Assembly (NCBI GenBank): GCA_016721625.1
Contig: JADKHR010000001.1
Location: forward strand, 1,302,001-1,366,000
Length of the DNA stretch: 64,000 bases
Direction of reading: 5' to 3'
Origin: Elusimicrobiota bacterium
Lineage (GTDB): Bacteria; Elusimicrobiota; Elusimicrobia; FEN-1173
Both the position numbers and the translations under genes were made by a program. This document shows positions 31,827 through 40,606 of this stretch, one piece after another (the stretch's first letter is position 1; each line of letters begins with the position of its first letter). Under the pieces are notes generated by a model. It ran no database searches, had not been told where the DNA came from, and was given only the letters and a program-made list of their open reading frames with translations.

Positions 31827-31835
31827 TGATAGAAT
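31827..31835 (+). promoter_or_regulatory. Extended -10 element upstream of typA
   Basis: TGATAGAAT (TGN plus TAGAAT) lies about 100 bases before the typA start; the intervening leader shows no other feature. No clear -35. Confidence 0.4.
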
Positions 31836-31937
31836 GCGTCTGCTTTCAACACTCCCCCCTTCCCTTTCTTTTTCAAAACGGAATTTGATCGGCCCGACAG
31901 ACGGCCGGGGTGGAAAAACGTTCACTCTAGGAAACCT

Positions 31938-33809
31938 ATGGATCCCATCGCCTCCCCCGCTTCCCTCGCCACGCCCGCCCCCCGGCGGAAGGATGTGCGG
32001 AACATCGCCATTATCGCCCACGTGGACCACGGGAAGACCACGCTCGTGGACGCCATGTTCCGGCAAACCGGCGAATTCAAAGTCAAGGCCGACAAGGCCC
32101 AAGAATGCCTGATGGACTCCAACCCCCAGGAACGGGAACGCGGCATCACCATTTTGGCCAAGTGCACCTCCGTCCAGGTCGGGGAAACTCGAATCAACAT
32201 CGTGGACACCCCCGGCCACGCGGATTTCGGCAGCGAAGTGGAACGGATCCTGACCATGGTGGACGGCGTCCTGCTGCTGATCGACGCACTGGACGGCCCC
32301 ATGCCGCAAACCCGTTTCGTCCTCCGCAAATCCCTCGAGCTGGGCCTGCGGCCCATCGTCGTTATCAACAAAGTGGACCGGCCCTTCGCCGATCCGCCGA
32401 AGGCCCTGAACGCGACCTTCGACCTTTTTGTGGACTTGGAGGCCTCGGACGCTCAATTGGATTTCCCGATCATCTACGCTTCGGGCAAGAACGGGTGGGC
32501 CAGCGAGGAGCTTCACCACACCTCGACCGACTTGAAACCCCTCTTCGACGCCATCGTCCGCCACGTGCCGGGACCCATCGCGGACCCGGATGGCCCGCTC
32601 CAGATGCTGACGACCATGATCGACTACAACAGTTACGTGGGACGGATCTCCATCGGCCGGATCCACGCCGGCCGCGTCCAACGGAACCAAACCGTGACGC
32701 TGATGAAACAGGACGGGCGCGCCCTCCCGGGCCGCATCTCCAAGCTTTACGGCTTCTTCGGGTTGGAACGGCGGGAAATCGAGTCCGCCCAAGCCGGAGA
32801 CATCGTGGCCATCGCCGGCCTGGAGGAAGCCCGGGTGGGAGACACGGTGGCCGCCGCGGAAAATCCCGTCGCCCTGCCGCCGCTCGAAATCGACGAACCA
32901 ACGTTGTCCATCGAGTTCATGGTGAACGACAGCCCTTTCTCAGGGCGCGATGGGAAATTCTTAACCTCCCGCCACTTGAGGGAGCGCCTCCAGCAAGAAC
33001 TTAAAACCAGCGTGGGCCTACGGGTGGAAGAAATGGCGCTGAACGTCTTCAAGGTGTCCGGACGGGGAGAACTGCACCTCTCGGTCTTGATCGAGACCAT
33101 GCGCCGGGAAGGGTTTGAGCTCGCCGTCTCCCGACCCCAGGTCATTTTGAAAACCGAGGGCGGAAAGGTTTTGGAACCGGCGGAGTATTTGTTGGTGGAC
33201 GTGGACCAAACCTACCAGGGTGCGGTGATGGAAAATCTCGGCAAACGCGGGATGGAGATCAAGAACATGCATGTGGACGGCCACCACCGCCTGCGGCTGG
33301 AAGGCGTGATCACGGCGCGCTCCCTGATCGGGTTCAAATCCGAGTTCCTCGCCCAGACGAAAGGGACGGGCCTCATGCACCACAGTTTCCACGGCTACAT
33401 CCCCAGGACCGCCCCGCCCGCCCGACGAGCCGCCGGGGTCTTGGTCGCCAAGGAGTCGGGCCTGGCCACCTCCTACGCCCTCCAAAGCCTTCAGGAGCGC
33501 TCCGTGCTCTTCGTCGCCCCTCAGATCGACATCTACGCGGGGATGATCGTGGGCCAAAATTCCCGGGAGAACGACATGGTCGTCAACCCTTGCAAAAAAA
33601 AGGCGCTCACCAACATGCGGGCGGCCGGGTCGGACGATATCGTGCAACTCACGCCCCCCCGGGTGTTCTCTTTGGAACAAGCCATCGCCTACATCGAGGA
33701 CGACGAACTGGCCGAAATCACCCCCAAAACCATTCGTCTTCGCAAGAAGGAATTGGACCACAGTCTCCGCCGGAAGTCCGAGAAACGCGAAGAGGATCTG
33801 GCGGACTGA
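31938..33809 (+). CDS. typA: Translational GTPase TypA/BipA
   Basis: 623 residues, normal for BipA. The G1 motif AHVDHGKTT, RERGITILAK (switch I), DTPGHADFG (G3) and NKVDRP (G4) are all intact. Domain V and the BipA-specific C terminus follow, with VMENLGKRGMEI, GTGLMHHSFHGY and NDMVVNPCKKKALTNMRAAG. It binds the 70S ribosome and helps assembly and stress adaptation. It starts about 100 bases after an extended -10 box. The fabV remnant follows after 40 bases on the same strand. Confidence 0.97.
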   Translation: MDPIASPASLATPAPRRKDVRNIAIIAHVDHGKTTLVDAMFRQTGEFKVKADKAQECLMDSNPQERERGITILAKCTSVQVGETRINIVDTPGHADFGSEVERILTMVDGVLLLIDALDGPMPQTRFVLRKSLELGLRPIVVINKVDRPFADPPKALNATFDLFVDLEASDAQLDFPIIYASGKNGWASEELHHTSTDLKPLFDAIVRHVPGPIADPDGPLQMLTTMIDYNSYVGRISIGRIHAGRVQRNQTVTLMKQDGRALPGRISKLYGFFGLERREIESAQAGDIVAIAGLEEARVGDTVAAAENPVALPPLEIDEPTLSIEFMVNDSPFSGRDGKFLTSRHLRERLQQELKTSVGLRVEEMALNVFKVSGRGELHLSVLIETMRREGFELAVSRPQVILKTEGGKVLEPAEYLLVDVDQTYQGAVMENLGKRGMEIKNMHVDGHHRLRLEGVITARSLIGFKSEFLAQTKGTGLMHHSFHGYIPRTAPPARRAAGVLVAKESGLATSYALQSLQERSVLFVAPQIDIYAGMIVGQNSRENDMVVNPCKKKALTNMRAAGSDDIVQLTPPRVFSLEQAIAYIEDDELAEITPKTIRLRKKELDHSLRRKSEKREEDLAD

Positions 33810-33849
33810 CCCGGAACGACGGCCGGTTTATCTCTCGGAGGCTCTTTCC

Positions 33850-34957
33850 ATGATCATTCGTCCCCAATCCAAGGGATTTTATCGGGTCCTCCACCGGCTA
33901 CGGCCTCTCCAGCCGCATCATGGCCGCTTTCGGGTACGGCGCCAAAACCCTGGGCCTCTTCCATCAGAAACCCGCCGACGGCAAGCGAACCGCCATGCCC
34001 GGCTGGTACCACACGGCCGCCTTCGAACGCGCGGCTCAAAAGAACGGTCTCTTGGCCGCGAGCTTAAACGGCGACGCCTTTTCCAACAACATGAAACGAC
34101 GGGTCGTATCGCTCTTAAAAGAGTCCTTCGGTCCTGTGGATTTGGTGATTTACAGCCTGGCGTCCCCCCGGCGGACGCACCCGGAGACGGGCGATGTCTT
34201 CAGCTCCGTCCTTAAACCCATTCTTCGGCCCTACTCTTCCAAGACCGTCCATTTCCAATCGGGCGTCCTCTCGGAGGTGTCGATTCCTCCGGCGACCACG
34301 GCGGAGATCAACCAAACCGTGGCGGTGATGGGGGGGGACGACTGGAGTCTCTGGATCGACGCTTTGGAAGCTTCCGGCCTGCTGGCCCCGGGAGCCGTGA
34401 CCGTGGCTTATTCCTATGCGGGACCCAAACTGACCGAACCCATCTATCGGCGTGGCACCATCGGCCGGGCCAAGGATCATTTGGAGGAAACCGCCCACCG
34501 GTTGGAGGAGCGCCTGGCGCGAACCGGCGGAAGGGCGGTGGTGTCCGTCAACAAAGCCTTGGTCACCCAGGCCAGCGCGGCCATTCCCGTCATGCCGCTC
34601 TACATCTCCCTCCTCCACAAAACCATGAAAGCCAAGGGGCTCCACGAAGGGTGCATCGAACAGATGGCGCGGCTCTTCGTCGACCACCTTTACGCCGAGG
34701 CCCCGCCCGAGACAGACGAAATCGAAAGGATCCGCCTGGACGACTGGGAAATGCGGAGAGACGTGCAAGACGAAGTATCGCGCCTCTGGGAGCGAGTGGA
34801 CAGCCATAACGTCGAACCGTTGGCGGACCTGGCGGGATACCGGGAGGATTTCTTTAAACTGTTCGGGTTCGGTTGGGAAGGAGTCAGGGAGGACGCCGAC
34901 GTGGACCCCGCGGTCTCGATTCCGTCCCTGAAAGAAGAAACGGTGGGCGCGAGCTAG
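33850..34957 (+). pseudogene. fabV: FabV-type trans-2-enoyl-ACP reductase with internal deletion and frameshift
   Basis: MIIRPQSKGF is the FabV start, with GGAGG ahead. After this the frame jumps: the next homologous piece, IGSSTGYGLSSRIMAAFGYG, is in another frame. Comparison with FabV proteins suggests that residues 11-46 (about 36 codons, net 107 bases) are missing at 33878-33883. From 33881 onward the protein is complete, with the catalytic Tyr-x8-Lys in PIYRRGTIGRAK and the segment SAIPVMPLYISLLHK. Restoring 107 bases gives about 404 residues, the family length. FabV reduces enoyl-ACP in fatty-acid synthesis. A real deletion or an assembly collapse are both possible. Confidence 0.82.
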
Positions 34958-34963
34958 GTCGAC

Positions 34964-37078
34964 TCACTCCCACCAAGCGTTCTTGTTTTTTCCGGACGTT
35001 CCGGAGGGCTTGGAGGCGGCTTTTTTGGGCGCCGGTTTGGTGGTGGTTTTCTGGGACCCGTTTTTTGACGAAAGGGCGGGGGATGCCCGCTTGGAGGATT
35101 TCTTCGTCTGGGAAATGGAGATTCGGGGCGGACGCGGGGCCCGGTGCATCCCGCGCTGGGGCGTTTTGGCCTGGACCCGCTCCAGGGCCGACTCGACCTT
35201 CGCCACGTCCACGCCGTCCAGTTTATATTTTTCCCGGGCGGCGAGCAGGAGCGTCCGTTTTTTCTCCGATGAGACGCCCGAACCCACGATCCCCTCGATC
35301 TTCTCTTCAAATTCCTTTTGCAAACCGGCCAGTTTTTCCCGCAAGACCAACTGGGAGTTCAGCGCCCCTCTGGCCATGCGCAGGTCCACCCGTGTGTCCT
35401 TGTATCGCCTTTGGATCTCCTGGAGGAAACGCAAATCGGGCTCGCAATAGACCGCCGGGAATCCGTATCGGAAGTGCTTCTGCATTTCCCCCTCCAAAGC
35501 CGCGCGATCCGCCGCCAGAACCGGGTCCCAACCGAAGACCCCGCGCGAAACCAGGGCGATCGACACAAAGACACCGAGGAGCCCCAACACCAGGACCGAC
35601 CCCCGAACGGGAAAGCGATACAACCGGCGAAGGAGCGGTGTCAGCGCCAGAGGGAAGAGGAGCCCCAAGGCCACTTGCCACCCGCCCACCTGAAGAATGG
35701 GACCCGCCCGGTGGAGCCCGGGTTCGAATTTGAGGATGTAAAGCGCGTTGACCCCGAACGCCAGCGCCCCGCCCAGGATACCCGCGAGCAAGGATTCGAG
35801 GAGGATCTTGCGTCCCCACGCCTCGACAATGTCCTGGGCGCCCGGGTGCTTGGAAGAATAGGCCAATGTGTCCCGCGCCAGGCCCATCGCCTTTTTCCAG
35901 TCGCCCGCCGAACGGGCCTCCTCCGCCGCCTCAGCCACGGAACTGCCAAGCGAATCGAGGGGATCTTGGTCGGTAAATATCGTATCGGCGCCCGGCATCA
36001 TCCAAAACGAAAAGGCATGGCCCGCGCAATATCCGCTGACCCGGACCACGCTGCCCTCGGCCATGTCCAGCCGGTGCTTGACGGCGTGGGTGGTCGTCGA
36101 CAACAGGGGCTTGATCCGGTCGACCAACTGGCTGAGCGCCGTCCGAAGAGAGCCTGGGACGATCGCGTCGGCCACTTGTTTTTCCAAACTTTCATCGGTC
36201 GAAAGGTTCAGCGAACCGACCTCGGTGGTTTTTTTTATGGCCATATCCAGGGCCTCGCGCGGACCCGGCATGACCAACCCCGCGCTGTGGGCCTGAAAAG
36301 GCTTGAACTCGGCCCGGAACGCTTGTCCCGCAAGATTTTTCTTCCGTCCTAAACACCCTGGACAAACGATCTTTCCTTTCCCCTCGCATTTGGAGCATAC
36401 GCTCTTGCCCCCGCCCACGCATTGAGGGCAGGACAATTTCCCCGCCCGGCAATGCGTGCAGGGAAACTTGCCCGTCCCGGCGCACGCGTCGCACCGCGCG
36501 GAACGCCCGCCCACTCCGCCGGAGGCCAGCCGCCCCTCCCCCCCGCACCGCAAACAATTTATTTTCTCCAGACCTTTGCAGTGGCCGCAGGTTTGGCTTC
36601 CCGCCCCCAGACAGGTGGAACAGGATTCATCTCCCTTTCCCAAACACGCCTTGCAACTCGATTCGCCCCGCTGATAACATTCCCGGCAGTCCTCGACTTG
36701 CAAAGTCCCGGGAAGAAAGTAGGTGTCGGCGTGGGGGCTGAAATCCAGACGCTCTTCCGATGGGTATTTCCAGACGTCCCCTATGACCCTCGAAATCTCA
36801 GGGGGCGGTGAGACCGGGGGAGTGATTTTTTTCGCCGCCTCTTCCGAATAGGGTTTGAGGATCTTCTCCGCCTTGGAGTCGCGGGTTTCCAGGAGGACAT
36901 GCAAGCTGAACGCGTAGGCCGGAATGCGTTCCCCCCGGGTGATATGCAGGTTGGAATCCACCTGCTGACGAATCTCCGCGTTGCGGCCGCGAAGGTGCGC
37001 GAGAAGAGCGTCTTTAAACGGTCCAAGCTCCTCCGGAGTCAATTCTTGGACAACAGGAATCGGGATGATCAACGGCAC
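34964..37078 (-). CDS. Large membrane protein with ten regularly spaced CxxC knuckles
   Basis: 704 residues. Residues 131-242 hold ten C-x-x-C pairs (131, 142, 153, 164, 175, 196, 207, 217, 228, 239), mostly 11 residues apart and many followed by G-x-G as in the DnaJ zinc domain. DnaJ has only four. Residues 400-550 contain three hydrophobic segments (LLAGILGGALAFGVNALYIL, a GLLFPLALTPLL helix and VLVLGLLGVFVSIALVS). The last part is a coiled coil, then a Lys/Ser/Pro-rich tail. I do not recognise the protein. A zinc-binding scaffold or redox-sensing membrane protein is an inference. It stands alone after the rlmB operon. Confidence 0.8.
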   Translation of the reverse strand: MPLIIPIPVVQELTPEELGPFKDALLAHLRGRNAEIRQQVDSNLHITRGERIPAYAFSLHVLLETRDSKAEKILKPYSEEAAKKITPPVSPPPEISRVIGDVWKYPSEERLDFSPHADTYFLPGTLQVEDCRECYQRGESSCKACLGKGDESCSTCLGAGSQTCGHCKGLEKINCLRCGGEGRLASGGVGGRSARCDACAGTGKFPCTHCRAGKLSCPQCVGGGKSVCSKCEGKGKIVCPGCLGRKKNLAGQAFRAEFKPFQAHSAGLVMPGPREALDMAIKKTTEVGSLNLSTDESLEKQVADAIVPGSLRTALSQLVDRIKPLLSTTTHAVKHRLDMAEGSVVRVSGYCAGHAFSFWMMPGADTIFTDQDPLDSLGSSVAEAAEEARSAGDWKKAMGLARDTLAYSSKHPGAQDIVEAWGRKILLESLLAGILGGALAFGVNALYILKFEPGLHRAGPILQVGGWQVALGLLFPLALTPLLRRLYRFPVRGSVLVLGLLGVFVSIALVSRGVFGWDPVLAADRAALEGEMQKHFRYGFPAVYCEPDLRFLQEIQRRYKDTRVDLRMARGALNSQLVLREKLAGLQKEFEEKIEGIVGSGVSSEKKRTLLLAAREKYKLDGVDVAKVESALERVQAKTPQRGMHRAPRPPRISISQTKKSSKRASPALSSKNGSQKTTTKPAPKKAASKPSGTSGKNKNAWWE

Positions 37079-37138
37079 GGGTAGACCTCGTTTTTCGGCG
37101 AAACTATTTCACGCCTGGACCAAGTCTAGGGTCAGTTT

Positions 37139-37168
37139 CGCCCGGCGTCAAGGGGGGGGCGCCGGGCG
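37139..37168. terminator. GC-rich hairpin after the rlmB operon
   Basis: A 9-bp perfect stem CGCCCGGCG/CGCCGGGCG with a 12-base loop lies a few bases downstream of the rlmB stop. There is no T tract, so termination would need another factor. Confidence 0.4.
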
Positions 37169-37172
37169 GTGT

Positions 37173-37922
37173 TTAGACCCGGCTGGGTTGGGCGCGGCCT
37201 CTCCGGAAAAGCTCGTAGAGGAGCGCGGCGGTGGCGCAGGAAGCGTTCAAGGAAGAGGCGCGCCCGGAGCCCGGGACCGCAATCAGACGATCGCACCGCT
37301 CTCGCACGAGCCGGTGGAGGCCCTCGCCTTCCGCTCCGATCACCAGAACCGCGGGAAGCGCGACGTCCCATCGATCGCAGGGCTCTCCTTCGGCGGCGGC
37401 GCCGAAAACCCAGTAGCCCCGTTCCTTCAATTCCAAGAGGGTCTGCGCGGTGTTGGCCACCTGGACCACCGGAACCATCCCCAGGGTTCCCGCCGCCGCC
37501 TTGGCCACGGCGCCGGTGATGCCCGCCGCCCGCCAACGAGGAAGGATGACGCCGCCCGCGCCGAAAAACGCCGCGTTCCGCAAGATCGCACCCAAATTAT
37601 GGGGGTCGGTAATGCCGTCCAAAACCACGAGAGGAGCCGGCTGGCCCAGCGCCCAGAGATCGTCCAAGGTTTGGTAGCGGTAGGCGGAGATCCGCGCGGC
37701 CGCCCCTTGATGGACCGAGCCGGGGACCAACCCGGCCATGCGCTGTCGGTCCACCCACTGGAACACCACCCTCTGCTCCCGGGCGAGCCGGACCAATTCG
37801 TCCACCGCGGACCCGCCCGGTCCACGCAGGAGCCAAAGCTTGTTCACGATCCCTTCCTTCAAGGCCGCGGCCACCGGGTGTCGGCCAAAAATCAGATCCG
37901 ATTCTTCCGTTTCGTCCTTCAT
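37173..37922 (-). CDS. rlmB: 23S rRNA (guanosine-2'-O)-methyltransferase RlmB (SpoU family)
   Basis: 249 residues. After a short substrate-binding domain (LIFGRHPVAAALKEG) comes the SPOUT knot: VLDGITDPHNLGAILRNAAFFG (motif 1, in parts), VLVIGAEGEGLHRLVRERC (motif 2) and VPGSGRASSLNASCATAALLYEL (motif 3). It methylates G2251-type positions in the ribosome peptidyl-transferase centre. The ATG at 37922 overlaps the cysS TGA (ATGA); a GTG 4 codons upstream is an alternative. It is the last gene of the long operon. Confidence 0.93.
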   Translation of the reverse strand: MKDETEESDLIFGRHPVAAALKEGIVNKLWLLRGPGGSAVDELVRLAREQRVVFQWVDRQRMAGLVPGSVHQGAAARISAYRYQTLDDLWALGQPAPLVVLDGITDPHNLGAILRNAAFFGAGGVILPRWRAAGITGAVAKAAAGTLGMVPVVQVANTAQTLLELKERGYWVFGAAAEGEPCDRWDVALPAVLVIGAEGEGLHRLVRERCDRLIAVPGSGRASSLNASCATAALLYELFRRGRAQPSRV

Positions 37923-39361
37923 CCTTTTTTCCACCAGCGGGGCCCCTGGGGGGTGTCTTCCAGCGCCACGCCCCGGTCCGCCAGCTCCTTCCGCAACCGA
38001 TCGGCCTCGGCCCAGTTCTTGGCCTGGCGCGATTGTTGGCGCCGCTCAACCAAAAGAGAGATCTCCTCCTCCCCATCGCCCACGACCGCCGGGGCCGGCC
38101 GATCCGCCGGTCCGGGAATCCCAAGAACTTCTTCAAATGTTTTCCGAACCAGAGCCAGACCCGTTTCCAAACCCTCTCCCCAGACGGGCTTTCCTTTCGC
38201 CACCCGAGCCTTCAACTCTCCCAACAAGGCGAAGATCAAAGCGATCACCCGGGGCGAATTAAAGTTTTCGGCCAAAGCCATGTCCACGGCCTCATCAAAA
38301 CCCGCCAATAGCGTCTTGAGGGCCTTTTCCTCCTTGGGCCGCACAGCCAGCGGGTTTCGAAGCGAGGCGGACAGCCGCTTCAAATCCTCGTCGATCTCGG
38401 CCAGCTGGGTTCGGGCTTGATTCAGCTGATCCTCGGAGAACTCGAGCGGGCCTTTGTAGTGATGGCTCAAGAGCAGGAACCGAACCACCCGAGGATCGTG
38501 CCGGCTGAAAATGTCCCGCAGAGTGAAAAAGTTCCCCAGGGACTTCGACATCTTTTCTTTGTTGATTGTCACGAACCCGTTGTGGATCCAATAGCGGGCG
38601 AAGGGTTTCCCCGTGGCGCCCTCGGATTGGGCGATCTCGTTTTCGTGGTGGGGGAAAATCAGGTCCTGCCCCCCGCCGTGGATGTCAAAGGTGTCGCCCC
38701 CGAGGACGGCGAGGCTCATGACGGAACATTCGATGTGCCAGCCGGGTCGGCCGGGCCCCCAGGGGGAGGGCCAGGCGGGTTCTCCCGGTTTCGCCGATTT
38801 CCAGAGGGCGAAGTCGAGGGGGTCTTGTTTTCGAAGGTCCACCTCCACCCGCGCCCCGGAGAGAAGATCGTCCGGATCCCGTTTGGAAAGCTTGCCGTAT
38901 TTCGGAAACTTCCGCACGGAGAAGAACACGTCTCCCTCCGCCGTGTAAGCCAGATTTTTCTTGACCAACCGTTCAATGAAGGCGACCACCGCTGGAACGT
39001 GCTCGGTGACCCGAGGGTAGGCGTCGGCCCGGAGAACGTTCAAACGGTCCATTTTCTCAAAATAGTCGGCGATGTACCTCTCGGCCAGAGCGGCGGGAGC
39101 CTCCCCCTTTTCGGCGGCCCGTTGGATAATTTTATCGTCGATATCGGTGAAGTTTTGGACGCAGGTGACGGCGTAGCCCAGCCGTTTTAAGGCGCGCCGG
39201 ATGAAATCGAAGGTCACGTAACAACGGGCATGGCCGAGATGGCATTCGTCGTAGGGGGTGATCCCGCAGACGTACATTTTGACCCGCCCCTCTTCCAGGG
39301 GTTTAAACTCCTCTTCCTTCCCGGTGAAGGTGTTGTGAAACCGAAGCTCTTTTGCCGCCAT
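37919..39361 (-). CDS. cysS: Cysteinyl-tRNA synthetase
   Basis: 480 residues. MYVCGITPYDECHLGHARCYV includes the zinc Cys32 and the HIGH-type motif HLGH. Zinc ligands continue in GWHIECSVMS and DLIFPHHENE, and the class I KMSKS motif appears as KEKMSKSLGN. The anticodon-binding helical bundle follows. Length and motifs are standard. The ATG at 39361 has GGAG 9 bases ahead and begins 2 bases after the ispF stop. It loads tRNA-Cys in the cytoplasm. Confidence 0.97.
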   Translation of the reverse strand: MAAKELRFHNTFTGKEEEFKPLEEGRVKMYVCGITPYDECHLGHARCYVTFDFIRRALKRLGYAVTCVQNFTDIDDKIIQRAAEKGEAPAALAERYIADYFEKMDRLNVLRADAYPRVTEHVPAVVAFIERLVKKNLAYTAEGDVFFSVRKFPKYGKLSKRDPDDLLSGARVEVDLRKQDPLDFALWKSAKPGEPAWPSPWGPGRPGWHIECSVMSLAVLGGDTFDIHGGGQDLIFPHHENEIAQSEGATGKPFARYWIHNGFVTINKEKMSKSLGNFFTLRDIFSRHDPRVVRFLLLSHHYKGPLEFSEDQLNQARTQLAEIDEDLKRLSASLRNPLAVRPKEEKALKTLLAGFDEAVDMALAENFNSPRVIALIFALLGELKARVAKGKPVWGEGLETGLALVRKTFEEVLGIPGPADRPAPAVVGDGEEEISLLVERRQQSRQAKNWAEADRLRKELADRGVALEDTPQGPRWWKKG

Positions 39362-39363
39362 CT

Positions 39364-39837
39364 TTATTTTTTCTCCAGAGAGCAAACCGCCAAAGCGGCC
39401 AAGCCTTCCCGCCGTCCGACGAACCCCATGCCTTCGTTGGTTTTGGCTTTGACGTTCACCCGGTCCACCGACATTTGGAGCGCCCGGGCGATCTTGGCCC
39501 GCATGCGGTTTTTATAGGGGCCAATGCGGGGGGCCTCCGCCAACAGCGTGACGTCCACGTTTTCGACTGAAAACCGCCGACCGATTCGGCGGCGCGCGTC
39601 CAGCAGGAGGTCCAGGCTGTCCGCGCCTTTCCACCGAACGTCCGAATCTGGGTAGAAGGTCCCGATATCGCCCTGTCCCGCCGCCCCGATCAGGGCATCG
39701 ATCACGGCGTGCAACACCACGTCCGCGTCGGAATGCCCGGCGAGCCCTTTTTCATAGGGGATGCGGACGCCGCCCAAGACGAGAGGCCGCCCTTGAACCA
39801 ACCGATGGCTGTCATACCCCAACCCGACGCGAGTCAT
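39364..39837 (-). CDS. ispF: 2-C-methyl-D-erythritol 2,4-cyclodiphosphate synthase
   Basis: 157 residues. VGLGYDSHRLVQGRPLVLGG contributes the zinc ligands Asp and His. GHSDADVVLHAVIDALIGAAGQGDIG carries the second metal and substrate site, and KAKTNEGMGFVGRREGLAA is the C-terminal signature. It makes the cyclic diphosphate of the non-mevalonate isoprenoid pathway. It begins 2 bases after ispD, a common pairing or fusion, and precedes cysS as in many bacteria. Confidence 0.96.
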   Translation of the reverse strand: MTRVGLGYDSHRLVQGRPLVLGGVRIPYEKGLAGHSDADVVLHAVIDALIGAAGQGDIGTFYPDSDVRWKGADSLDLLLDARRRIGRRFSVENVDVTLLAEAPRIGPYKNRMRAKIARALQMSVDRVNVKAKTNEGMGFVGRREGLAALAVCSLEKK

Positions 39838-39838
39838 A

Positions 39839-40606
39839 TTAGGCCATTCCCCCTCTTTTCACCCGTTGCAAAAGGATCGCCCGGGCCAGATCCAAATCTT
39901 CGGGGACGGTGACCTTGAAATTGACAACGGCGCCGGGAACGATTTCCACGGGGATTCCGAGCCGCTCGGCGGCTTGGACATCGTCGGTCAAGGAGGGCGT
40001 GAGCCGGGAGGCGATCCGCCGAGCCACGTCCGCTCGAAACCCCTGGGGCGTCTGGGCCAACCAGAGTCCCGCCCGGGGAACCGTTCCTTTCACAAAAAAA
40101 CGGCCCGGTTTCCTCACGACGGCCTTCACCGTGTCCGGAACAGGGCGGGCCGCCAACGCCGCGCCCGTTCGTTGGGCGGCGGCGGCCACCCGCTCGACCA
40201 GCTCTCGGGACACCAGGACCCGCGCGGCGTCGTGGATTAAAACCACGCCAGCCTCGGACGATACAGCGCCGAGCCCCGCGCGAACGGAGTCCGCCCGTTC
40301 CCGGCCGCCAACTAAAATGGTTCGCACCTTTTTCAGCCCCGCGCGCCCAACGAACCGCCGGGCCCAAACCAAACGGTCTTTGGCCACCACCAAAACGATC
40401 TCCCGAACCCCGGGCGTTTTCTCGAAGGTGTGAAGGGGCCAATAAAGGAGGGGCCGACCAAGAAGCTGTTCGAATTGCTTCGGCGCGCCAAAACGGCGCC
40501 CCCGGCCCGCGGCCACCAAGACGACCGAGACCCCTCCCGTCACCTCCGCCCTGGCGGCGGACCGTCGAGAACGGGGGGGCGCCCGAAAGAAGGCCTCCCG
40601 ACCCAT
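39839..40606 (-). CDS. ispD: 2-C-methyl-D-erythritol 4-phosphate cytidylyltransferase
   Basis: 255 residues. SVVLVAAGRGRRFGAPKQF is the nucleotide-binding loop. LIHDAARVLVS and ALAARPVPDTVK follow, then QTPQGFRADV, SLTDDVQAAERLG and NFKVTVPEDL. It couples CTP to MEP in the isoprenoid pathway. An Arg-rich extension of about 22 residues precedes the usual start, so a later initiation codon (GTG before SVVLVAAG) is possible. The stop of the PIN/TRAM gene directly precedes its ATG. Confidence 0.95.
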   Translation of the reverse strand: MGREAFFRAPPRSRRSAARAEVTGGVSVVLVAAGRGRRFGAPKQFEQLLGRPLLYWPLHTFEKTPGVREIVLVVAKDRLVWARRFVGRAGLKKVRTILVGGRERADSVRAGLGAVSSEAGVVLIHDAARVLVSRELVERVAAAAQRTGAALAARPVPDTVKAVVRKPGRFFVKGTVPRAGLWLAQTPQGFRADVARRIASRLTPSLTDDVQAAERLGIPVEIVPGAVVNFKVTVPEDLDLARAILLQRVKRGGMA

